Positions 16,561 through 26,406 are shown, numbered from the stretch's first letter. The stretch: DNA of 64,000 nucleotides from JBALVT01 sp047612385 (GCA_047612385.1 JBLGAR010000003.1:1-64000), one strand, 5' to 3'. Notes: generated by a model not told the origin, from the letters alone. Numbers and translations are program-made.

Positions 16561-18408
16561 CTATTGAGCTTTCAAAACACCTCTATCAAAAGTGGCGGGT
16601 TGGAGCCGCCGAACGATTCTAAGGTTGGGGTCCAGGCTGAGTAGCCCCGTATTGCCTCTAATCATCAGCTCCGGTCCGGATTGGAACTGGTTCATTCGGG
16701 ATTGCAGTAGAAAAGCATCTGCTCCCAACGCCCGCAAGCTGGAGTATCGATCACTCGCAGTGGGTTTGTTCATAGGGTCGTTTCCCGCGCGCGCTGTGCC
16801 CAGAACCCAGGGAGTTTCCAGCAGTTGGATTCCGTTGAGATCCTTGTCTCGATCATCGGATACACCACTGTAGATACTGGATGTGGCGTAAACCGGAATA
16901 TTGCCGGCGTAGTGATAGGCAAGCAGTGGTTTCACAGAGCGCGCTTCAGCACCAGAGTGGCTCAGCAGGAAAACCGCATCCACATCTTCACGGCGACGGG
17001 CAGTAAACTCCAGTTTGCCACCGAGTAATCCGCGAATTTCTTTCGCACGTTGCTCGCTTTCCGGGAGATTTAAAGCGCCGGCGATGCTGCTGGAATATTC
17101 ATCTCGGCCTGAATAGCTGGCCACCGCGCTCACCCTCCCGCCCAGTTTTTCCCAGCTGTGTCTAAGGGCATGTTCCATTTTCTCACCCCATTCCCCGAGG
17201 GGGCGTATGATCAGCGCTCGTCTGGCACCTGTTCCGAAAGCTAGCTGGGCGATTTGTATTGCTTCATCTTCTGGCGCCAAAGACAGCTGTATCAATGCCA
17301 TATCAGTATGTGGGAGTACTTCATCGGAGCGGTTGAGCGCCAGCACGGGTATACGACGCTCAGGATAATGGCCCAGAGAGCTGACATCTCGTTTGCCGAG
17401 CGGGCCAATGACCAAATCCGCGCCGCCTGTTATAGCTGCATCGTAGGCGGCCGTGACGGAATTGTAACGATCGAGATCTATAACTTGCAGGTCATCGTTA
17501 ATTGTTTTTTCGACTTCTCGTGTTGTGTAGAAACTCGATAGATACCCATCTCTGACTGCTTTTGCTGCTGGCGCCAGGCGCCCGCTTAAAGGTAATAGTA
17601 ATGCCACTTTTCGAGTGGCGGGTGCTGTGTCCAGCATGTAGTTCAATCCACCCGGGAGGCTGGCTGCGCTGGGGTGGCCGGGATTTTCGATCAGCCAATT
17701 ATTCAGGTCTTGGCTCAGTTGGGTTGCGCCGATAGCATTGGCGCTGATGAGAGAAAGTTTCAGCCACCCTGTCCATCGAGCATCTGTAGAGTTAGTTAAG
17801 GCCTCGCCTAAGGCCCGCTGCAATTCGTGGACTGGTGTTCGTTGTAAGTCGTGCCAGATACTGCGCATTAGCGCTGGGTCCACTGGCCTGTCGTCCTGGA
17901 TTCTGAGCGCTATTTTGTCGCCTAGGTCAGCGCTGCGCAAGGTCTGCCCTTTCAGTCGCAGCATATGTCGCCTGAAGTTTGTGCTCTTGATATCCAGCGC
18001 CAGGTTTCCCTGGGAGCCATTCACATCGTCAGAGAACCAAACAGCCTCGGCCTCTTCCTGGGCGCCTGTGGTGTAGAAGATACGGGACCGCAGGTAGTTT
18101 ATATACTGCCTGTCGCTGGCGCTGGCCAGTTCGATGGGAATCTGTTCCAGCGTTTGGCTGGCTCTTGCCCAATCGAACTGGAGAAGCTGGTTTTCGATCT
18201 GGCGAAAAAGATCGCTATACACAGACGGAGGAAGCTCTATTGCTTGATACACTATCCCGGCTAAGGCGCTCTCAGGGAGCTCCTCGGCGGATTCTTGTTT
18301 TTTGGGGGTGCCCCCGCATGCAGACAAATAAGCGGCGAGCACTACTGTGAATAACAATTGGAGAGCTTTTGGGTGCTGTTTTGGGTAGTTGGTAAAGCCG
18401 AGTCTCAT
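16561..18408 (-). CDS. lpoA: Penicillin-binding protein activator LpoA
   Basis: 615-residue outer-membrane lipoprotein that reaches through the periplasm to activate PBP1a. The signal peptide ends in LSAC with the lipidated Cys at residue 31. The N-terminal half is helical, TPR-like (about 50-260). The C-terminal half (about 265-600) is a periplasmic-binding-protein-like fold beginning KVALLLPLSGRLAPAAKAVR. It is divergent from rsmI, the conserved arrangement. Confidence 0.95.
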   Translation of the reverse strand: MRLGFTNYPKQHPKALQLLFTVVLAAYLSACGGTPKKQESAEELPESALAGIVYQAIELPPSVYSDLFRQIENQLLQFDWARASQTLEQIPIELASASDRQYINYLRSRIFYTTGAQEEAEAVWFSDDVNGSQGNLALDIKSTNFRRHMLRLKGQTLRSADLGDKIALRIQDDRPVDPALMRSIWHDLQRTPVHELQRALGEALTNSTDARWTGWLKLSLISANAIGATQLSQDLNNWLIENPGHPSAASLPGGLNYMLDTAPATRKVALLLPLSGRLAPAAKAVRDGYLSSFYTTREVEKTINDDLQVIDLDRYNSVTAAYDAAITGGADLVIGPLGKRDVSSLGHYPERRIPVLALNRSDEVLPHTDMALIQLSLAPEDEAIQIAQLAFGTGARRALIIRPLGEWGEKMEHALRHSWEKLGGRVSAVASYSGRDEYSSSIAGALNLPESEQRAKEIRGLLGGKLEFTARRREDVDAVFLLSHSGAEARSVKPLLAYHYAGNIPVYATSSIYSGVSDDRDKDLNGIQLLETPWVLGTARAGNDPMNKPTASDRYSSLRALGADAFLLQSRMNQFQSGPELMIRGNTGLLSLDPNLRIVRRLQPATFDRGVLKAQ

Positions 18409-18489
18409 GCTATTCTTCGCTGCTTGTCTCGGGTGGGCGGCATTCGCGCCACCGAGTCCTGTTAAATAATGTTAAAAAAAGGGGGATTC

Positions 18490-19323
18490 GTGGAATCCGG
18501 TCTCTATGTTGTCGCCACACCCATTGGTAATTTGGGCGATATGTCTCCTCGCGCCGTAGAAATACTGCAGCAAGCGGATCTCATTGCGGCCGAGGATACC
18601 AGACATAGCCAGCGCTTGCTTGCGCATTTCGGGATTGCAACACCGCTAATCGCCTACCATGATCATAGTGATTCTCGATCTGTTGGCAAGATAGATCAGT
18701 GCCTGCGTACCGGGGGAATTGTTGCGTTGGTCAGTGACGCCGGAACGCCGCTTATTTCAGATCCGGGCTATCGGCTTGTGCGTTTTGCCCACGAGCATTT
18801 CTATCCGGTGCGTTCAATTCCGGGTCCTTGTGCCGCTATTGCGGCGCTCAGTGTGTCCGGGTTGGCAACCGATCGCTTTTACTTTGAGGGTTTTTTACCG
18901 GCCAAGAAAAATGCCCGAGAGAATCGCCTTGCTGCGCTTGAGACGGAGTCCGCAACGCTCATCTTTTATGAGGCCCCCCACCGAATTCTTGACAGTCTCG
19001 TATCCCTCGAGTGTATTTTTGGAGGTGAAAGAGAAGTGATGATGGCTAGGGAGATTACCAAAGCTTTCGAGACGATTAAGCATGGCACTGCATCGCAATT
19101 GGTGGGCTTTGTGCGCGAGGATAGCAATCAGCAGCGCGGAGAGATTGTGCTCGTTGTAGCTGGTAAACCTAAGATTGACGCCCAGCTAGATGAATCTACG
19201 GCGGTGCTGTTGCGCAGGCTGGCCGAAGAGCTTCCGGCAAAGCGTGCTGCTGCAGTGGTGGCAGATCTCACTGGTTTGCGTAAGAAAGTGCTGTATCAGT
19301 TCTTGCTGGATGAAAAATCATAG
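18490..19323 (+). CDS. rsmI: 16S rRNA 2'-O-methyltransferase RsmI
   Basis: Methylates the ribose of C1402 in 16S rRNA. The SAM-binding tetrapyrrole-methylase fold is seen in LYVVATPIGNLGDMSPRAVE, AAEDTRHSQRLL, ALVSDAGTPLISDPGYRLV and SIPGPCAAIAALSVSGL. The GTG at 18490 (277 residues) is preferred because GGGGGA lies 4-9 nt upstream; an ATG at 18469 in the same frame lacks a ribosome site. Confidence 0.96.
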   Translation: MESGLYVVATPIGNLGDMSPRAVEILQQADLIAAEDTRHSQRLLAHFGIATPLIAYHDHSDSRSVGKIDQCLRTGGIVALVSDAGTPLISDPGYRLVRFAHEHFYPVRSIPGPCAAIAALSVSGLATDRFYFEGFLPAKKNARENRLAALETESATLIFYEAPHRILDSLVSLECIFGGEREVMMAREITKAFETIKHGTASQLVGFVREDSNQQRGEIVLVVAGKPKIDAQLDESTAVLLRRLAEELPAKRAAAVVADLTGLRKKVLYQFLLDEKS

Positions 19324-19344
19324 TGGATTCATTGTTTGTACATC

Positions 19345-19372
19345 TTGCTGTTGGGCTCTGCCGGCGTTAATC
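19345..19372 (+). promoter_or_regulatory. Possible rnpB promoter
   Basis: TTGCTG (19345-19350), 16-nt spacer, TTAATC (19367-19372), positioned 7 nt before the expected 5' end of RNase P RNA. The -10 match is only moderate. Confidence 0.35.
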
Positions 19373-19378
19373 TGTGCG

Positions 19379-19735
<357 letters not shown>

Positions 19736-19995
19736 CTGAGGCCTTGGAAGTCACCTATCGAGGCAAAAGCTCAACTGATTGTCATATTCCGAGCTACAAA
19801 TCGCGGGTTTTTATAAATCTACCCGGACAAAAACGATAGCCTCGTCCTTCAAACTTAATGTAAAGCCTTAACAAGCGTTCATACTATGATGTTTTGTTGA
19901 GGTATTTCTCTCTTTTTCTCTAAATTTCTGTGATTAGCTTGAGCATAAAACCGCTCTAATTACATGAAATTACAGTGTTTTTCCTGTTTCCCACC
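19736..19995. other. Non-coding region between rnpB and the dcw promoter
   Basis: About 260 bp, A/T-rich toward its right end. It has no open frame with coding character and no RNA gene I recognise. CGCGGGT...ACCCGG (about 19802-19832) could form a small hairpin, but it has no T tract after it. Confidence 0.4.
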
Positions 19996-20025
19996 TTGAC
20001 AGTTTTCCTACATCGCACCTATAGT
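19996..20025 (+). promoter_or_regulatory. Main dcw-cluster promoter (Pmra)
   Basis: A perfect -35 TTGACA (19996-20001), 18-nt spacer, and -10 TATAGT (20020-20025). Transcription would start at about 20032, immediately before the first MraZ box, so MraZ binding would block it. Confidence 0.75.
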
Positions 20026-20033
20026 GTCGAGAT

Positions 20034-20068
20034 GTGGGAATAAGTGGATAATTCTGGTGTTTTGTGGA
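20034..20068 (+). promoter_or_regulatory. MraZ operator: 10-bp-spaced GTGGR repeats
   Basis: Four direct repeats at exact 10-bp steps: GTGGG (20034), GTGGA (20044), CTGGT (20054, degenerate) and GTGGA (20064). A further GTGGA at 20084 keeps the same phase and overlaps the mraZ ribosome site region. This matches the known MraZ operator design of TGGG/GTGGR repeats with 5-nt gaps downstream of Pmra. Confidence 0.8.
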
Positions 20069-20098
20069 TATTTAGCCAGATGAGTGGAGAATAAGAAC

Positions 20099-20554
20099 GT
20101 GTTTCGAGGCGTACAGCACATCAACATGGATGCGAAGGGTCGCCTGGCTATGCCAGCGCGCCAGCGTGAGCCGTTGTTGTCCCAGTGTGATGGCCAAATT
20201 GTGTTAACGATCGACACGCAATCTTCCTGTTTAGTGATCTATCCGCTACCCGAGTGGGAAAGGGTAGCTGCTGAGATTCAAAAATTGCCAGCTTTGAAGC
20301 CCGCTGTAAAGCGATTTCAAAGACTCATGCTGGGCTATGCGACCGATATTGAGCTGGACGGCAATGGTCGCATGCTGCTGCCGGCTCCGCTGCGAGAATA
20401 CGCTCAGCTGGATAAGAAGCTTGTTCTGGTGGGTCAGGGGAACAAATTTGAGTTGTGGTCGGAGTCTGGGTGGTATGCAGAACGTGAAAAGGCACTGTCG
20501 GAATCCGGCCCTGAAGCCGAGCTGCCCGAAGAACTGATGGCGCTTAACCTCTAG
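20099..20554 (+). CDS. mraZ: Transcriptional regulator MraZ
   Basis: 151-residue AbrB-like DNA-binding protein that forms rings and represses the dcw cluster from its own promoter. The GTG at 20099 gives VFRGVQHINMDAKGRLAMPA, matching the family N-terminus; GGAG precedes it by 9 nt. An upstream in-frame GTG at 20084 overlaps the operator and is less likely. Two DXXXR-type motifs are present: DAKGR near residue 12 and DGNGR near 87. rsmH starts right after its stop. Confidence 0.96.
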   Translation: MFRGVQHINMDAKGRLAMPARQREPLLSQCDGQIVLTIDTQSSCLVIYPLPEWERVAAEIQKLPALKPAVKRFQRLMLGYATDIELDGNGRMLLPAPLREYAQLDKKLVLVGQGNKFELWSESGWYAEREKALSESGPEAELPEELMALNL

Positions 20555-21481
20555 GTGGGCGGTATTCATAAAACGGTGTTGTTGCGAGAGGCGGTTCAGG
20601 CTCTGGTAACCAGGCCCGATGGTTGTTATATCGATGGGACTTACGGTCGCGGAGGCCACAGTCGGCATCTTTTGGAGTGTCTTGGGCCGGATGGACGGGT
20701 GCTGGGTGTTGACAAGGATTTATCTGCAAAGGGAGAGGCTGAGCATTTAGTGTCGACCGAATCGAGGTTTGATTTTTTTCACGGTTCTTTTGCGCAGCTA
20801 CCCGAGCAGCTTGTCCTAATGAATGTCGAGGCTGTGGATGGAATCCTTCTGGATCTGGGTGTTTCCAGTCCGCAACTGGATGAGGCGGACAGGGGCTTTA
20901 GTTTTATGAATGACGGGCCGCTCGATATGCGTATGGATACGACTCGAGGCGAAACCGCAGCACAATGGTTGTCTTATGCCGATGAGAAAGATATTGCATG
21001 GGTTCTTAAAGAGTATGGCGAGGAGCGTTTTTCCCGTCGTATTGCCGGTGCGATAGTCGCGGCGAGAAATGAGCAGCCCATCACTACTACTGCTGTGCTT
21101 GCTAAGTTGGTGAGTGAAGCCAATCCAAAATGGGAGAAGCACAAGCATCCCGCAACCCGCTCCTTTCAAGCGATACGGATCAAGATCAACCGGGAGCTTG
21201 AGGATTTGGAGGATCTGCTGAGCGTTGCGATCGACGTATTGAAAGTGGGGGGGCGGTTGGTAGTGATTAGTTTCCACTCATTAGAAGACCGCATAGTGAA
21301 GCGGTATATGCGTGACATGGCCCGTGGAGATGCTATTCCTCGGGGCGTTCCAGTGCTTGATAGCGATCTGAATAAGCGAATGAAGCTGGTGAGTAAGCCG
21401 GTAAAAGCAAGCGCTGAGGAAGTGGCGGAAAACGTTCGTTCGCGCAGTGCGATTATGCGAGTAGCAGAAAAAATAAGCTGA
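20555..21481 (+). CDS. rsmH: 16S rRNA N4-methyltransferase RsmH
   Basis: 308-residue enzyme that methylates N4 of C1402 in 16S rRNA, the same nucleotide targeted by RsmI. Motifs: YIDGTYGRGGHSRHLL (SAM site), GILLDLGVSSPQLD, GPLDMRMD, and the C-terminal VISFHSLEDRIVKRYMRD. It starts with GTG at the base after the mraZ stop. Confidence 0.98.
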   Translation: MGGIHKTVLLREAVQALVTRPDGCYIDGTYGRGGHSRHLLECLGPDGRVLGVDKDLSAKGEAEHLVSTESRFDFFHGSFAQLPEQLVLMNVEAVDGILLDLGVSSPQLDEADRGFSFMNDGPLDMRMDTTRGETAAQWLSYADEKDIAWVLKEYGEERFSRRIAGAIVAARNEQPITTTAVLAKLVSEANPKWEKHKHPATRSFQAIRIKINRELEDLEDLLSVAIDVLKVGGRLVVISFHSLEDRIVKRYMRDMARGDAIPRGVPVLDSDLNKRMKLVSKPVKASAEEVAENVRSRSAIMRVAEKIS

Positions 21482-21502
21482 CAGAGTGTCGGGTGGATTG
21501 GT

Positions 21503-21823
21503 ATGGCAGGGAATGGCTCAGTGAAAGTGGTTGGGGTAGGCAGTGGTGATGTGAATCGCCGCTATCTGTGCCTCAACGCGTTTGCTCTTTCCCTTGTTTT
21601 GGCGTCTGCATTTGCCGTTATTCTCTCCACGCATACCTGCCGGGAAGCCTATGCCAAGTTGCAAGTCTTGGAAGCTTCCCAGTGGTATCTGCAGGAGGAT
21701 CACGGGCGATTAGTGTTGGAGCACAGCACCTGGGCATCCCACTATCGAGTTGAGCAGGTTGCGACACGCGATCTAGGTATGCGTGCCCCTGAAGCGGGTT
21801 CTCAGCGCGTGGTTTTGCAGTGA
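21503..21823 (+). CDS. ftsL: Cell division protein FtsL
   Basis: 106-residue bitopic protein of the divisome; with FtsB and FtsQ it activates FtsWI. A basic, cytoplasmic N-terminus of about 24 residues precedes one membrane helix (about 25-45) and a periplasmic coiled coil (QVLEASQWYLQEDHGRLVLE). Sequence conservation in FtsL is low; identification rests on topology, size and position between rsmH and ftsI. Its stop overlaps the ftsI GTG by 4 bases. Confidence 0.93.
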   Translation: MAGNGSVKVVGVGSGDVNRRYLCLNAFALSLVLASAFAVILSTHTCREAYAKLQVLEASQWYLQEDHGRLVLEHSTWASHYRVEQVATRDLGMRAPEAGSQRVVLQ

Positions 21824-23547
21824 AAGCCTTAAAAACCCATCCTGTTGCAGCATGGCGCTTCTACGCGCTTTCTCTAATGTTGTTGCTGATGCTTGTTCTT
21901 TTGGTTGGTCGAATTCTGTCTCTGCAAGTTCTTGATATGGATCGCGGGCATGAATTTCTGCAGGGGCAGGGGGATATGCGAACGGTTCGCACCGTTGAAA
22001 TTCCTGCTTACCGCGGCGTCATTTCTGATCGCCGTGGAATACCTCTGGCGGTCAGCACGCCGGTTGTCTCCATCTGGGCGAACCCGGCAGTGCTGCAGAC
22101 CTCGAGTCGATTGGAAGAATTAGCCGATGGCTTGGGGATGGATGTCCTTGTGCTCAAGGATAAATTGGAGCGATATCGTAATAAAAAATTCATGTATTTG
22201 CAGCGCCACAGAGTGCCTGTGGATGCTCGGAAAATTTTGGAAATGCGCATTGCTGGGGTCTATGGAGAGCGTGAGTATCAGCGTTTCTATCCCGCCGGCG
22301 AAGTTGCGGCCCATCTGGTTGGTTTTACAAATGTCGACGACGAGGGCATTACCGGGCTAGAGCTGGCCTATGACGAGTGGTTGCGCGGGCATTCAGGTAA
22401 GAAAAAAATTATCAAAGATCTACACGGAGATGTAGTTCGCGACATCGGTGTTATGCAGGAGGCGAGTCCGGGTAATAACCTGAGGTTGAGTATCGATTTG
22501 AGATTGCAGCATTTTCAGCACGCCGAGCTGCAGCGCGCTATGACAATTACAGGTGCGGAGTCGGGAACTATCGTAACTCTTGATGGCAAGACCGGAGAGG
22601 TTTTGGCTATGGTCAACTTTCCCGTCTACAACCCCAATAATCGCAACGGGGTTAAGGCTTATAGTATGAGAAATAGAGCGCTGACCGATGTGTATGAGCC
22701 CGGCTCTATTATGAAACCTATTACCGTTGCAGCGGCTTTGGAGTCTGGACGCTACACCCCGGCGACAATCGTTGATACTTCTCCCGGGCGGATTCGTATC
22801 GGTCGAAAGGTTTTACCAGACCCTAAAAACTACGGTGCTATATCCGTTTCTCGGGTCGTTGAAAAGTCCAGTCAGGTAGGCATTACCAAAATTGCTCTGG
22901 ATATAGGTCACGAGCCGATCTGGGACATGTTCAGCCGCTTCGGATTGGGACAGTCTCTGGGTACGGGTTTTCCAGGAGAGAGCCACGGTATTTTACCCAA
23001 TCGTCCCAAGTGGCATCCGATTGAAGAAGCGACTCTGGCCTTTGGCTATGGACTGACAGCTTCTCCTCTGCAGTTGGCGCATGCCTATACCGTTTTTGCG
23101 AATGGCGGTCTTCAGCCTCAGGTTTCATTGCTGGCACTGGGCGATGAATTGCCCGAGTCAAGGCGGGTCATTGATTCGGGAATCGCGAATGAAATTTTGC
23201 AAATACTACACCGCGTGACTGGGGTGAACGGTACTGCGCAGAAAGCGCAGGTAATGGGTTTCGATGTCGGGGGTAAAACTGGCACGGTGCATAAAGTAGG
23301 CCCTGGTGGTTATCAGGACGATCAGTACGTCGCCCTTTTTGCAGGTGTGGCACCAATTGATAACCCACGGATAGTGACCGTTGTTGTCTTGAATCAACCC
23401 AAAGGAGATTCCTATGGTGGCGGCTCCGCTGCTGCTCCGGTTTTCTCTCGCGTTACTCAGGGCGCACTGCGTATATTAAATGTACCTCCTTCCGATCCTG
23501 AATCAGTAATAGCTGCCAGCGCATTGCACCGCGCAGGAGCTGTGTAG
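21820..23547 (+). CDS. ftsI: Septal peptidoglycan transpeptidase FtsI (PBP3)
   Basis: 575-residue class B penicillin-binding protein that cross-links septal peptidoglycan with FtsW. One N-terminal membrane helix (about 14-35), a dimerisation/pedestal domain, then the transpeptidase domain. The catalytic SxxK is Ser296-Lys299 (PGSIMKP) and the KTGT motif starts at Lys486. The SxN motif, normally SSN, reads SSQ (350-352, codon CAG at 22873). Everything else is standard. It starts with GTG, overlapping ftsL. Confidence 0.97.
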   Translation: MKALKTHPVAAWRFYALSLMLLLMLVLLVGRILSLQVLDMDRGHEFLQGQGDMRTVRTVEIPAYRGVISDRRGIPLAVSTPVVSIWANPAVLQTSSRLEELADGLGMDVLVLKDKLERYRNKKFMYLQRHRVPVDARKILEMRIAGVYGEREYQRFYPAGEVAAHLVGFTNVDDEGITGLELAYDEWLRGHSGKKKIIKDLHGDVVRDIGVMQEASPGNNLRLSIDLRLQHFQHAELQRAMTITGAESGTIVTLDGKTGEVLAMVNFPVYNPNNRNGVKAYSMRNRALTDVYEPGSIMKPITVAAALESGRYTPATIVDTSPGRIRIGRKVLPDPKNYGAISVSRVVEKSSQVGITKIALDIGHEPIWDMFSRFGLGQSLGTGFPGESHGILPNRPKWHPIEEATLAFGYGLTASPLQLAHAYTVFANGGLQPQVSLLALGDELPESRRVIDSGIANEILQILHRVTGVNGTAQKAQVMGFDVGGKTGTVHKVGPGGYQDDQYVALFAGVAPIDNPRIVTVVVLNQPKGDSYGGGSAAAPVFSRVTQGALRILNVPPSDPESVIAASALHRAGAV

Positions 23548-25040
23548 TGATGGCGGCTATGCAGATAGATCACACCGGAGTGAAGCTTTCAGTTTTGCTC
23601 GGCAGCGATAGCTCGGAATTGGACACAGTAGACATTTCAGGTATTGCACTGGACAGTCGTAAGATCACTCCCGGCGATCTTTTTTTGGCGATTTGCGGTG
23701 AGGTTCATGATGGGCGGCAGTTCATTGAACAGGCTGTTGCCAATGGTGCAGCGGCAATTATTGCTGAGGCACCCGTCGCTGGATTTGTCGATGACATTGC
23801 AGTTCCGCTTATTGAAATACCTGAATTGCAGTATGAGGTCGGTCCTATAGCATCAAGGTTCTTTGCCTGTCCGAGTAAAGCTATTCACATGGTCGGTGTG
23901 ACGGGCACGAATGGAAAAACTACGACGAGCCATTTGATGGCGCAACTCAGCCGTATCGTCGGTAAAAGCTGCGGGGTGATTGGCACGCTTGGGTCAAGCC
24001 TTGATGGCTCAATTTCTTTGGTCACAAACACAACGCCGGATCCAGTTTCTCTGCAACAGCAGCTCGCGATATGGCGAGATAAGAATGTTTTTGCTGTGGG
24101 TATGGAAGTATCTTCACATGCGCTAGTGCAAGGTCGCGTCTGTGGGGTGCAGTTCGAGACGGCAGTCTTTACCAATCTGTCTCAGGATCATCTGGACTAT
24201 CACGGCACTATGTCGGCCTACGGCCTGGCCAAGGCGCGTCTGTTTGCCATGGATGGGCTGAAGCACGCGTTGGTTAATCTCGATGACGACTTCGCCGAGA
24301 CACTGCTGGCATCGATACCGGCCGGCGTAAAAGTGGTGACCTACTCAGTGGCAGGCAATGCCTCGGCGGACCTCTTTTTTTACGACACCACATTCCATGC
24401 CGAGGGTGTGCGGGCGTCTTTGCGCACGCCATGGGGTAGCGCGAAGTGCTCGAGTCCTTTGAGAGGTGAGTTTAACCTTTCGAACCTGGCTGCGGCGCTG
24501 GGCGCCTTGCTGCTGGCAGGTGAGGACCTCGATGCGCTTTGTGCAGCAGCTTCACAGCTCGAGCCGGTTGCTGGGCGGATGCAGTTAATTCCCAATACAT
24601 TCAATCTGCAGGTCGTAGTCGATTATGCCCATACGCCAGACGCGCTGGAGCAAATATTGCGAGCCTTGCGACCTCATGTTGAGCGACGCCTGATAACAGT
24701 ATTTGGTTGTGGAGGTGATCGCGATCGAAGCAAGCGCTCAATTATGGGGCGTCTGGCTTGCACCGGCTCGGATCTCGTTGTGGTGACCAGCGATAATCCC
24801 AGGAGTGAAAATCCTCTCGCCATTCTCGGTGATATTGAATCAGGCTGCAGCGGGGAATTTGTATTGGTGGCCGATCGGGGCGAGGCGATAGATCTAGCTA
24901 TTGAGATGGCAAAGGCTGGAGATTGTGTCCTTATTGCGGGTAAAGGACATGAGGACTATCAAATTGTCCACCACGAACGACTTTACTTCAGTGATGAGCA
25001 GCGGGTGAAACTCGCGCTCGAAAAGAAGGCCAAACTATGA
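23547..25040 (+). CDS. murE: UDP-MurNAc-tripeptide synthetase MurE (meso-DAP adding)
   Basis: 497-residue Mur ligase that adds meso-diaminopimelate to UDP-MurNAc-L-Ala-D-Glu. ATP site: GVTGTNGKTTTSHL (about 112-125). The DNPR signature (TSDNPRSENP) indicates meso-DAP specificity. GTG 23547 has AGGAG at 7 nt; ATG 23550 and ATG 23559 are alternatives. It overlaps the ftsI stop by one base and the murF start by four. Confidence 0.98.
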   Translation: MMAAMQIDHTGVKLSVLLGSDSSELDTVDISGIALDSRKITPGDLFLAICGEVHDGRQFIEQAVANGAAAIIAEAPVAGFVDDIAVPLIEIPELQYEVGPIASRFFACPSKAIHMVGVTGTNGKTTTSHLMAQLSRIVGKSCGVIGTLGSSLDGSISLVTNTTPDPVSLQQQLAIWRDKNVFAVGMEVSSHALVQGRVCGVQFETAVFTNLSQDHLDYHGTMSAYGLAKARLFAMDGLKHALVNLDDDFAETLLASIPAGVKVVTYSVAGNASADLFFYDTTFHAEGVRASLRTPWGSAKCSSPLRGEFNLSNLAAALGALLLAGEDLDALCAAASQLEPVAGRMQLIPNTFNLQVVVDYAHTPDALEQILRALRPHVERRLITVFGCGGDRDRSKRSIMGRLACTGSDLVVVTSDNPRSENPLAILGDIESGCSGEFVLVADRGEAIDLAIEMAKAGDCVLIAGKGHEDYQIVHHERLYFSDEQRVKLALEKKAKL

Positions 25041-26404
25041 TGCGGCCCTGGTCATTGTCCGAGTTGCAAACTGCGCTTGATGGTCAGCTCACTGGCGCTG
25101 ATTGCGAAGTGCTTGGAGTGTGCACTGACACCCGTCAGGCTTTGGATCGGTCCTTGTTTGTCGCTCTTAAAGGGGCGAATTTCGATGGCCATGGCTTTCT
25201 CAGCCAGGCGCAGAAAAGTGGGGCAGTTGCGGCCTTGGTCAGCGCGGATGTCAATAGTTCGCTACCTTTATTGCGAGTCGCGGACACGCAGCGGGCCTTG
25301 GGGAAACTGGGTGCTTACAACCGCGAGGAATTTACCGGCACTTTGATCGGTATTACGGGCAGTAGCGGAAAAACTACGGTCAAGAACATGCTGCAATCGG
25401 TGTTATCCCAGCGCGGAAACACCTTGGCAACACAAGGCAATCTGAATAACGAAATTGGAGTTCCCCTCACCTTACTCGGCCTCGACCCGGAACACGAATT
25501 CGCGGTGATTGAAATGGGTGCCGGCCGTCAAGGCGATATCGCCTGGTTGTGCGAATTGGGAAAACCATCGGTGTCCCTTTTATTGAATGTGCTTCCAGCT
25601 CATCTGGAAGGATTTGGAAGCGTAGGGGAAATCGCACAGGCTAAGGGTGAAATTTTTGACGACTTGAAACAAGATGGTTTTGCGATTATCAACGCTGATC
25701 AGCCTTGGGCTGACGAGTGGAGAGGCAGAGCTGCTCCCGCTTCGATTATCGATTATGGTTTGGAGAATCGGGCGGCTGTATGGCCCACATCGATTCGCTC
25801 TCACGGAGTTAAAGGGGTGAGTTTCACGGTTGTGACTCCTATTGGAGAAGCTCTTCTGCGATTACAGCTTCCCGGTATGCACAATGTCAGCAATGCCCTC
25901 GCTGCGGTGGCCGCCGGTGTTGCTTGTGAATTATCAATGGACGAGATTCGTCATGGGCTAGAGCTTGTTGTTCCAGTCGCGGGAAGATTGTCGGTGGAAC
26001 GAATCAGCAGTGGCGCAGATGTTATCGATGACTGCTACAACGCTAATCCGGGTTCCGTTCGAGCAGCTATTGATGTTTTGGCTGCTTGCCAAGGTACCCG
26101 AACTTTGGTGCTTGGTGCCATGCTTGAGCTGGGCTCCGAAAGTGACTCAATGCATAGAGAAATAGGTGGCTACGCCAAAGATGCAGGTGTCGACCAGTTA
26201 TGGGGTGTAGGTCAGGAAGTTGAGGTTGCCGTGGCTGCTTTCGGGAATGGGGGGCAGTATTTTGCCACCAGAGATGATGCCATTGATTCCCTGCCCGGTG
26301 CCTTCGGAGAAAATCATACTGTTCTGGTAAAGGGTTCTAGAAGCACAGCGATGGATCTGTTTCTGAATGGTCTTAAGAGCGATGCAACAGAGGGTGAAAA
26401 CTGA
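25037..26404 (+). CDS. murF: UDP-MurNAc-tripeptide:D-Ala-D-Ala ligase MurF
   Basis: 455-residue Mur ligase that completes the UDP-MurNAc-pentapeptide. ATP site GITGSSGKTTVKNML, followed by NLNNEIGVPLTLL and the C-terminal region VIDDCYNANPGSVRAAIDVL typical for MurF. It lies in the standard dcw order and overlaps murE; mraY begins 2 bp after its stop. Confidence 0.98.
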   Translation: MMRPWSLSELQTALDGQLTGADCEVLGVCTDTRQALDRSLFVALKGANFDGHGFLSQAQKSGAVAALVSADVNSSLPLLRVADTQRALGKLGAYNREEFTGTLIGITGSSGKTTVKNMLQSVLSQRGNTLATQGNLNNEIGVPLTLLGLDPEHEFAVIEMGAGRQGDIAWLCELGKPSVSLLLNVLPAHLEGFGSVGEIAQAKGEIFDDLKQDGFAIINADQPWADEWRGRAAPASIIDYGLENRAAVWPTSIRSHGVKGVSFTVVTPIGEALLRLQLPGMHNVSNALAAVAAGVACELSMDEIRHGLELVVPVAGRLSVERISSGADVIDDCYNANPGSVRAAIDVLAACQGTRTLVLGAMLELGSESDSMHREIGGYAKDAGVDQLWGVGQEVEVAVAAFGNGGQYFATRDDAIDSLPGAFGENHTVLVKGSRSTAMDLFLNGLKSDATEGEN

Positions 26405-26406
26405 GC

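Noticed and set aside
20034..20088. Regularly spaced short repeats, considered as a repeat array or CRISPR-like element
   Set aside because: The 5-nt units at 10-bp steps beside a promoter and mraZ are explained by the MraZ operator.
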